This document shows positions 12,184 through 17,370 of a stretch of DNA of 17,370 bases, in pieces. The notes beneath the pieces were generated by a model, which was not told where the DNA came from, made no database searches, and saw nothing but the letters and a program-made list of their open reading frames with translations. Within the stretch, counting starts at the first letter, position 1, and every line of letters begins with the position of its first letter. The DNA comes from Synechococcaceae bacterium WBB_10_009 (lineage in GTDB: Bacteria; Cyanobacteriota; Cyanobacteriia; PCC-6307; Cyanobiaceae), in contig RHBP01000020.1 of NCBI GenBank assembly GCA_010030955.1, positions 1 to 17,370 on the forward strand, given 5' to 3'. A program made the translations under genes and the position numbers.

Positions 12184-14086
12184 CCACCGGCTGGCGGCGC
12201 AGGCTGGTGAAGCGCTGAAGGATGCCGTCGGCCATCTGGGGCGGCGTGAGCCCCAGGGCCTGCTTGCTCTGGTCGGGGCTGGCGTGGTCGACCAGCACAT
12301 CGGGAATGCCGATGCGGTGCACGGGCACCAGCACGTCGTGGTCGTTGAGGGTTTCCACCACCGCCGCACCGAAACCGCCGGCCAGGCAGCCCTCCTCCAT
12401 GGTGACCACGCGGCCGATGCGGCGGGCCATGGGCAGGATCAGGGCCTCATCCAGGGGCCGCAGGAAGCGGGCGTTGATCACGGCGGCGCGCACGCCCTGC
12501 TCCTGCAGCAGGCCGGCGGTGGCCATGGCGGGGGCCACCATGGCGCCATAGGCCACGATCAGCAGGTCGTCGCCGTCGGCGAGCAGTTCCCCGCGGCCAA
12601 TCTCCAGGGGTTGCCAGCCCTCCTCCACCAGGGGGGCCCCCACCCCTTCGCCGCGGGGGATGCGCAGGGCCGTGGGGCCGTTGTGCTGCAGACAGGTGAT
12701 CAGCATGCGCTGCAGCTCGGCCTCGTCCTTGGGGGCCATCACCGTGAAGTTGGGCACGCAGCGCAGGTAACTGATGTCGTACTGGCCCTGGTGGGTGGGG
12801 CCATCGGCGCCAACGATGCCGGCCCGGTCCATCACGAACGTGACGGGCAGGTTCTGGATGCCCACGTCGTGGATCAGCTGGTCGTAGGCGCGCTGCAGGA
12901 AGGTGCTGTAGATGGCGCACACGGGGCGGAGCCCTTCACAGGCCATGCCGGCGGCCATGGTGACGGCGTGCTGCTCGGCGATGCCCACATCGAAATATTG
13001 CTGGGGCCGTGCCTTCTCCAGTAGATCCAGGCCGGTGCCGGTGGCCATGGCGGCGGTGATGCCCACCACCCGGGGATCCTGCTCGCAGATCTTCACCAGC
13101 GTCTGGCCAAACACCTTGCTGTAGCTGGGGGGTTTGGGTTTGCTGGAGGGGTAGGCCTTGCCGGTGGCCAGGTCGAAGGCGCTTTGGGCGTGGTAGCCCA
13201 CCTGGTCGGCTTCGGCGTAGGCATAGCCCTTGCCCTTGGTGGTGGCCACGTGCACGAGCACGGGTCCCTCGTGCTCGTGGGCCTGCTGGAACACCTTCAC
13301 CATGCCGGCGATGTCGTGGCCGTCCACGGGCCCCATGTAGGTGAAGCCCAGCTCCTCAAACACGGCCCCCAGCTTGGGCACCGCCAGGCGCTTCATGCTC
13401 TCCTTGAGGTTTTTGAGCTCCGTGGGCAGCTCCCCGTGCAGGAAGGGGAGGTGCTTGATGGCCTCCTCGGCGTTGTCCTGCAGAAACTGCAGCGGCTTGC
13501 TGTGCCGCATGCGGTTGAGGTGGGTGGAGAGGGCCCCCACCGGCGGGCGACTGATCGACATGTCGTTGTCGTTCAGCACCACCAACAGGCGCGTTTTGGG
13601 CAGGTGGCCGGCGTGGTTGATCGCCTCCAGGGCCATGCCACCGGTGAGCGACCCGTCGCCGATCACCGCCACACATTTGAACGCCTCGCCGCGCTGATCC
13701 CGCGCCAGGGCCATGCCCAGGGCCGCGGAGATCGAGGTGCTGGCATGGCCGGCACCGAAGTGGTCGAAACGGCTTTCGCAGCGCTTCAGATAACCCGCCA
13801 CGCCGTTCTGCTGGCGCAGGGTGTGGAAGTCGTTGTAGCGGCCGGTGATCAGCTTGTGGGGATAGGCCTGGTGGCCCACATCCCACACCACCCGGTCGTG
13901 GTCGAGGTCGAGGGTTTGGTAGAGGGCCAGGGTGAGTTCCACCACCCCCAGGCCGGGGCCGAGGTGGCCACCGCTGGTGCTCACCACCTCCAGGTGGCGT
14001 TCGCGGATCTGGCGGGCGATGCCCTCCAGCTCGGCGGTGCTCAGGCCGTGCAGCTGATTCGGGTGCGTCAGCTCACTGAGGTGCAT
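12176..14086 (-). CDS. dxs: 1-deoxy-D-xylulose-5-phosphate synthase
   Basis: This enzyme condenses pyruvate and glyceraldehyde 3-phosphate using thiamine diphosphate, the committed entry to the MEP isoprenoid pathway. The 636-aa length is normal. Visible features include STSGGHLGPGLGVVELT with H41, WDVGHQAYPHKL (68-79), the TPP/Mg motif GDGSLTGG (143-150) with N157, and LNDNDMSISRPPVGALS. The transketolase pyrimidine domain has GIAEQHAVTMAAG with catalytic E371, then MDRAGIVGADGPTHQGQYD, and a C-terminal domain containing PRGEGVG. ATG 14086 gives the typical MHLSELTHPNQLHGLS start, and the upstream frame to 14284 is not homologous. It is divergent from ilvA across ~120 bp. The last 8 bp overlap the flavoprotein gene. 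Confidence 0.96.
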   Translation of the reverse strand: MHLSELTHPNQLHGLSTAELEGIARQIRERHLEVVSTSGGHLGPGLGVVELTLALYQTLDLDHDRVVWDVGHQAYPHKLITGRYNDFHTLRQQNGVAGYLKRCESRFDHFGAGHASTSISAALGMALARDQRGEAFKCVAVIGDGSLTGGMALEAINHAGHLPKTRLLVVLNDNDMSISRPPVGALSTHLNRMRHSKPLQFLQDNAEEAIKHLPFLHGELPTELKNLKESMKRLAVPKLGAVFEELGFTYMGPVDGHDIAGMVKVFQQAHEHEGPVLVHVATTKGKGYAYAEADQVGYHAQSAFDLATGKAYPSSKPKPPSYSKVFGQTLVKICEQDPRVVGITAAMATGTGLDLLEKARPQQYFDVGIAEQHAVTMAAGMACEGLRPVCAIYSTFLQRAYDQLIHDVGIQNLPVTFVMDRAGIVGADGPTHQGQYDISYLRCVPNFTVMAPKDEAELQRMLITCLQHNGPTALRIPRGEGVGAPLVEEGWQPLEIGRGELLADGDDLLIVAYGAMVAPAMATAGLLQEQGVRAAVINARFLRPLDEALILPMARRIGRVVTMEEGCLAGGFGAAVVETLNDHDVLVPVHRIGIPDVLVDHASPDQSKQALGLTPPQMADGILQRFTSLRRQPVGV

Positions 14087-14205
14087 GCCTGAGGCCTTCA
14101 ACCTGATCGAGCCTACGCGCAGCCACCGGGGGAGTGTCGGTTCAGCACAGACGTTCTGGGGGATCCCGGCGGCGCTTGCCACACTGAGGGGATCACCGCA
14201 GGGCC
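14087..14205. promoter_or_regulatory. Divergent promoter region dxs / ilvA
   Basis: This ~119-bp gap separates divergent dxs and ilvA and must contain a promoter for each. No -10/-35 pair is convincing by eye, and no riboswitch fold or strong palindrome was recognised. GCAGGG ends three bases before the ilvA ATG and may be its ribosome binding site. Confidence 0.35.
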
Positions 14206-15807
14206 ATGAGCACATCCGCCGCCAGCCATGAGGGCCGCCCCGGGCCCACGGAGCAGGAGCTGCTGCAGCGCATCCTGCGGGCACGGGTGTACGACGTGGC
14301 GATCGAATCGCCCCTGGATCCGGCGCCCAACCTGTCGCGGCGGCTGAACAACACCGTGCTGCTCAAACGGGAGGACCTGCAGCCGGTGTTCAGCTTCAAG
14401 TTGCGGGGCGCCTACAACAAAATGGCTGGCCTCAGCGCAGCGGAGCTGGAGCGGGGCGTGATCGCCGCCAGCGCCGGCAACCATGCCCAGGGGGTGGCCC
14501 TGGGGGCCCAGCGCCTGGGCTGCCGGGCTGTGATCGTGATGCCGGTGACCACCCCCGAAATGAAGGTGCGGGCCGTGGGCAACCGCGGGGCCGAGGTGGT
14601 GCTCCACGGCGACACCTACGACGCCGCCTGCGCGGAGGCGCTGCGGCTGGCGGAACAGCGGGGGCTCACCTTCATCCATCCCTTCGACGACCCCGATGTG
14701 ATCGCCGGCCAGGGCACCGTGGCCCTGGAGATCCTGCGCCAGTGCTCCGAGCCGCCGCAGGCCATCTACGTGGCGGTGGGCGGTGGCGGCCTGATCGCCG
14801 GCATCGCCGCCTATGTGAAGAGCCTCTGGCCCGAGGTGGAGGTGATCGGCGTGGAGCCGGTGGATGCCGATGCGATGACGCGCTCCCTGGCCCTGGGGGA
14901 ACGGGTCACCCTGGAGCAGGTGGGCCTGTTTGCCGATGGGGTGGCGGTGCGGCAGGTGGGGGAGCGCACCTTCGAGCTGGCTCGCCGCTACGTGGACGCC
15001 ATGGTGACCGTGGACACGGACGCCATCTGCGCGGCGATCAAGGACGTGTTTGAAGACACCCGCTCGATCCTCGAACCCGCCGGCGCCCTGGCGGTGGCCG
15101 GCATGAAAGCAGATGTGGCCAGGCGCGGGCGCCGGGGGCAGACCCTGGTGGCCGTGGCCTGCGGCGCCAACATGAACTTCGATCGCCTGCGCTTCGTGGC
15201 GGAGCGCACGGAGATCAGCGAAGACCGCGAAGCGATGCTGGCGGTGGAGATCCCCGAGCGGGCCGGCAGCCTGCGGGAGTTCTGCACCCTGCTGGGCCAG
15301 CGCAACCTCACGGAATTCAGCTACCGCCTGGCGGACCCGGGGCGCGCCCACATCTTCGTGGGGGTGCAAACCAGTGGCAGCAGCGATGAGCAGAACCTCA
15401 TCCACGACCTGCAACAGGCGGGCTTCCCCTGCCTCGACCTCTCCAACGACGAGCTCTCGAAGCTGCACCTGCGGCACATGGTGGGGGGGCGCATGCCCGC
15501 CGCCGCCGGGGAGGCGGCGGGCCACGGCCGCGAGCTGCTCTACCGCTTCGAATTCCCGGAGCGGCCAGGGGCGCTGATGCGCTTCCTCACCAGCCTCCAC
15601 CCCAACTGGAACATCAGCATCTTTCATTACCGCAACCACGGCGCCGACGTGGGCCGCATCGTGGTGGGGGTGCAGGTGCCCCCCGGGGAGATGGGCGACT
15701 GGCAGGACTTTCTGCAGGGCCTCGGCTACCAGTGGGTGGATGAAACGGACAACCCGGCCTACCGCCTGTTTCTGGGGGAACTGGCCGGAGCCGTTGGGGT
15801 GGGATAA
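14206..15807 (+). CDS. ilvA: Threonine ammonia-lyase, biosynthetic
   Basis: This 533-aa PLP enzyme deaminates threonine to 2-oxobutanoate, the first step of isoleucine synthesis. The PLP lysine is K65 in SFKLRGAYNK. ASAGNHAQGVALGAQ follows, and the phosphate-binding glycine loop GGGG is at 192-195. After the catalytic domain (about 1-320), two ACT-like regulatory domains follow. The first begins near residue 340 (MLAVEIPERAGSLREFCTLL) and the second near 435 (LLYRFEFPERPGALMRFLTS). The tandem ACT-like arrangement marks the long, feedback-regulated biosynthetic form controlled by isoleucine/valine. The protein is slightly longer than E. coli IlvA (514 aa), mostly from an N-terminal extension and a Gly/Ala-rich inter-ACT loop. 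ScpB follows 24 bp downstream. Confidence 0.95.
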   Translation: MSTSAASHEGRPGPTEQELLQRILRARVYDVAIESPLDPAPNLSRRLNNTVLLKREDLQPVFSFKLRGAYNKMAGLSAAELERGVIAASAGNHAQGVALGAQRLGCRAVIVMPVTTPEMKVRAVGNRGAEVVLHGDTYDAACAEALRLAEQRGLTFIHPFDDPDVIAGQGTVALEILRQCSEPPQAIYVAVGGGGLIAGIAAYVKSLWPEVEVIGVEPVDADAMTRSLALGERVTLEQVGLFADGVAVRQVGERTFELARRYVDAMVTVDTDAICAAIKDVFEDTRSILEPAGALAVAGMKADVARRGRRGQTLVAVACGANMNFDRLRFVAERTEISEDREAMLAVEIPERAGSLREFCTLLGQRNLTEFSYRLADPGRAHIFVGVQTSGSSDEQNLIHDLQQAGFPCLDLSNDELSKLHLRHMVGGRMPAAAGEAAGHGRELLYRFEFPERPGALMRFLTSLHPNWNISIFHYRNHGADVGRIVVGVQVPPGEMGDWQDFLQGLGYQWVDETDNPAYRLFLGELAGAVGVG

Positions 15808-15831
15808 CTTGCCGCTGGACCTGGGGTAGCC

Positions 15832-16401
15832 ATGGATCGCGAAACCCCTGACCCCCAGCTGGAACCCCGGGATCAGCTGTCGTTGCCGGCGCGCCTGGAG
15901 GCAATCCTGTATTTGAAGGGCCGTGCCCTCAGCCTCGGCGAGCTGGCGGAGATCGCCGCCGTGGGCCGCGACCAGGCGGAGCTCGGCCTGATCACCTTGA
16001 TGGCGGACTACGCCCACCGCGACACCGCCCTGGAGGTGCGCCAGGAGGGGCAGCGCTACAGCCTGCAGCTGCGCGATGGCCTGGGGGATCTGGTGCAAAA
16101 CCTGCTGCCGGTGGACCTCTCCACCGCCGCCCTGCGCACCCTGGCCACCATCGCCCTCAAGAAACGCATCCTGCAATCGGAGCTGGTGGACCTGCGCGGC
16201 TCCAGCGCCTACGACCACATCAAGGAGCTGCTGGCCCAGAACTTCATCGAGCGCAAACGCCAGAGCGACGGGCGCTCCTTCTGGCTCACCCTGAGCGAAA
16301 AGTTCCACCGCACCTTCTCGGTGAAAACCGACGACCTGGTGCCCAGGCGGCAGGCCCAGGCCGAACCCGACGCGGCCGAGCCGCTCGATCGGGCTGCCTA
16401 A
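15832..16401 (+). CDS. scpB: Segregation and condensation protein B
   Basis: The 189-aa product matches ScpB, the winged-helix kleisin-associated (KITE) subunit of the bacterial SMC-ScpAB condensin. Motifs are LPARLEAILYLKGRALSLGE for the first winged helix, then LEVRQEGQRYSLQL. The second half has LRTLATIALKKRILQSELVD and then the family's RGSSAYDHIKELLAQNFIER, with a final wing (GRSFWLTLSEKFHRTFSV). The C-terminal ~20 residues are a charged, disordered tail. It is 24 bp after ilvA on the same strand and 38 bp before yggT. ScpA and SMC are not in the window. The link with the YlmG-type gene fits a shared nucleoid theme. Confidence 0.92.
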   Translation: MDRETPDPQLEPRDQLSLPARLEAILYLKGRALSLGELAEIAAVGRDQAELGLITLMADYAHRDTALEVRQEGQRYSLQLRDGLGDLVQNLLPVDLSTAALRTLATIALKKRILQSELVDLRGSSAYDHIKELLAQNFIERKRQSDGRSFWLTLSEKFHRTFSVKTDDLVPRRQAQAEPDAAEPLDRAA

Positions 16402-16439
16402 AGTTCCATGAGCACCTCGCCCCACCCCACCCGGCACCC

Positions 16440-16727
16440 ATGGCACCTGTGATCGGCGATCTGATCGGAGTTCTGGCCCAGACCCTCTCGATCTACACCC
16501 TGGTGCTGCTGGTGCGGGTGCTGCTCACCTGGTTCCCCAACCTCGACTGGGGCAATCCGGTGCTCTCCACCGTGAGCGCCGTCACCGACCCCTACCTGAA
16601 CGTGTTCCGCGGGCTGATCCCGCCGCTGGGGGGGCTGGACCTCTCAGCCATCGTGGCCTTCCTGGCCCTGCAGCTGATCCAGTCGCTGCTGGAGCAGAGC
16701 CGGGCGCTGTTCTACGCGGCCTACTGA
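16440..16727 (+). CDS. YggT/YlmG family membrane protein
   Basis: This 95-aa protein has two hydrophobic helices, LIGVLAQTLSIYTLVLLVRVLLTW (about 8-31) and the C-terminal SAIVAFLALQLIQSLLEQ. Between them is the conserved loop WFPNLDWGNPVLSTVSAVTDPYLNVFRGLIPPLGGLDLS, quoted here in parts: WFPNLDW, then TDPYLNVFRGLIPP. The latter is the YGGT-family (PF02325) signature. In cyanobacteria and chloroplasts YlmG homologues affect nucleoid distribution, and in Gram-positives the gene lies by sepF. Here it follows scpB by 38 bp. A 14-codon ATG ORF (16408-16452) overlaps its start, probably by chance. Confidence 0.9.
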   Translation: MAPVIGDLIGVLAQTLSIYTLVLLVRVLLTWFPNLDWGNPVLSTVSAVTDPYLNVFRGLIPPLGGLDLSAIVAFLALQLIQSLLEQSRALFYAAY

Positions 16728-16738
16728 GGCAGCCCCCC

Positions 16739-17221
16739 TCAGGAGGCCACTTCCAGCTCAAGCGGCAGCAGGTCGTCGTAGGCGCCGGCCCGGGTGCGCA
16801 CCGGCGCCTTGAATCCACGGGCTTTCACGTTGGTGAACCGGAACGGCCCCGGGGTGCCCGCCGGCACCGCCAGCCGCAGGGCAAAGGTGGAGTCGCCCGG
16901 TGGCACATCACCGATGGAGCCCACCCGGGCGCGGTTCTGCAGCACCGGTTCACCGCTGGCGTCAAGGATCTGGGCAAACACATCGGTGTCCACCACGGGC
17001 TTGCGGCCGGGGTTGGTCACCGTGCCCCGCAGCACGTAACAGCTGGCGCCGCTGGGGCGCCGCAGCTGCGGTTGGGCGCCGATGTCGTCGCTGGGGCAGG
17101 GCTCGAGGCTCACCTGCGACACCGTCAGATCAGCGGCCGCCTGGGCAGGGGGCACGGCGGGCAGCAGCAGCCCACAAAGGCAGAGCAGTGCGGCCAGGAC
17201 ATGGATCTGCAGCGTGCGCAT
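16739..17221 (-). CDS. Secreted small protein with a FxLYD-like beta fold (160 aa)
   Basis: ATG 17221 begins MRTLQIHVLAALLCLCGLLL, a Sec signal peptide with likely cleavage after AQA near residue 29. An upstream in-frame GTG (17236) would only add five residues, and CAGG precedes the ATG. The mature part has CPSDD and SCYVLRGTV, two cysteines that could form a disulfide. It then reads as an immunoglobulin-like beta sandwich: GTVTNPGRKPVVDTDVFAQI, then ARVGSIGDVPPGDSTFALRL and NVKARGF. The 'G-V-N...V..V.V...D..G...' pattern resembles FxLYD-type domains. No function is known. It lies convergent with yggT (11 bp apart) and 18 bp downstream of the MazG-like gene. Confidence 0.65.
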   Translation of the reverse strand: MRTLQIHVLAALLCLCGLLLPAVPPAQAAADLTVSQVSLEPCPSDDIGAQPQLRRPSGASCYVLRGTVTNPGRKPVVDTDVFAQILDASGEPVLQNRARVGSIGDVPPGDSTFALRLAVPAGTPGPFRFTNVKARGFKAPVRTRAGAYDDLLPLELEVAS

Positions 17222-17239
17222 GGGGCCTGGCAACACAAT

Positions 17240-17370
17240 TCAGCGGTGGTCGCCGCTGCCGGAGATCACGTTACGGGCGGCACGGCTGGCCAATTTCTGC
17301 AGGTTGGCCTCGGCGATCTGATCGAGTTCGAACCCCAGCTCGCTGGCCAGTTGGGCCACGTACCAGAGCA
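17240..17370 (-). CDS. MazG-like nucleotide pyrophosphohydrolase, C-terminal fragment
   Basis: Only the last 42 codons are in the window, ending at TGA 17240-17242. They read LWYVAQLASELGFELDQIAE, then ANLQKLASRAARN, and finish ISGSGDHR. This matches the C-terminal helix region of MazG/all-alpha NTP pyrophosphohydrolases, where a '(D)xLWYxAxLAxELGxxLxEIAExNLxKLxSR' pattern carries metal-binding acidic residues. Such enzymes hydrolyse (d)NTPs to monophosphates and pyrophosphate in nucleotide-pool housecleaning. The start, the EExxD motif and total length lie outside. It is co-directional with the secreted 160-aa gene, 18 bp away. Confidence 0.6.
   Translation of the reverse strand, partial: LWYVAQLASELGFELDQIAEANLQKLASRAARNVISGSGDHR

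Noticed and set aside
12222..14092. Long plus-strand frames opposite dxs (for example 13184-14092)
   Set aside because: dxs is unambiguous on the minus strand; the plus frames are Val/Gly/His-rich mirrors of it.
14113..16446. 777-aa open frame on the minus strand opposite ilvA and scpB
   Set aside because: Same antisense-shadow character: His/Gly/Val/Leu-rich, covering two genes with clear catalytic or family motifs on the plus strand.
16408..16452. 14-codon ATG ORF overlapping the yggT start
   Set aside because: No ribosome binding site and a Pro/His-rich random peptide; noted but too weak to call a regulatory uORF.

Overview
The window reads as DNA of a high-GC picocyanobacterium of the Synechococcus/Cyanobium type. 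The support is psaK (photosystem I), the two small membrane proteins DUF2499 (Ycf49-like) and DUF3593 seen mainly in oxygenic phototrophs, a PyrF-PyrE fusion in the cyanobacterial order, very tight gene packing with 4-13 bp overlaps, and several tiny proteins of the kind conserved in picocyanobacteria. Genus is an inference from composition and gene content. The first ~135 bases are strikingly AT-rich, break a cyanobacterial gene, and begin a different reading frame, so that end looks foreign or chimeric.

Layout. (1) 1-136: low-GC segment with the start of an unrelated ORF that resembles an acyl-ACP desaturase N-terminus. (2) 137-2127, minus strand: small membrane protein, TauE/SafE-type permease, unknown 141-aa protein, and a secreted DUF1400-domain protein whose 3' end is lost at the composition break. 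(3) 2265-4729, plus strand: 52-aa protein, PPC(DUF296)-glutaredoxin fusion, unknown 189-aa protein and secreted HEWGH zinc metallopeptidase, the last three joined by 4-bp overlaps. (4) 4713-5697, minus strand: 52-aa protein and a glutathione S-transferase, convergent with the peptidase and overlapping it by 17 bp. (5) 5870-9708, plus strand: pyrF-pyrE fusion, a small lipoprotein gene broken by a 38-bp perfect inverted repeat, a 78-aa conserved protein, a NahK-like sugar/aminoglycoside-type kinase, and a DOMON-like protein. (6) 9826-10983, plus strand: 62-aa protein, DUF2499, DUF3593, psaK. (7) 10999-14086, minus strand: dxs followed by an overlapping FAD-dependent oxidoreductase. (8) 14206-16727, plus strand: ilvA, scpB, yggT/ylmG. 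(9) 16739-17370, minus strand: secreted small protein and the C-terminus of a MazG-like pyrophosphohydrolase.

Most of this is core housekeeping: pyrimidine synthesis, MEP isoprenoid synthesis, isoleucine synthesis, chromosome segregation and photosystem I. No rRNA, tRNA, CRISPR array, insertion sequence or phage gene was seen, and no intergenic stretch exceeds 300 bases. I found no clear new multi-gene defence or mobile system. The items most worth following are the PPC-glutaredoxin fusion with its translationally coupled partners, the self-complementary insertion that frameshifts the lipoprotein gene at 7345-7693, and the composition break at ~136. The long ORFs antisense to real genes (for example 6833-9319 minus and 14113-16446 minus) are GC-driven shadows.
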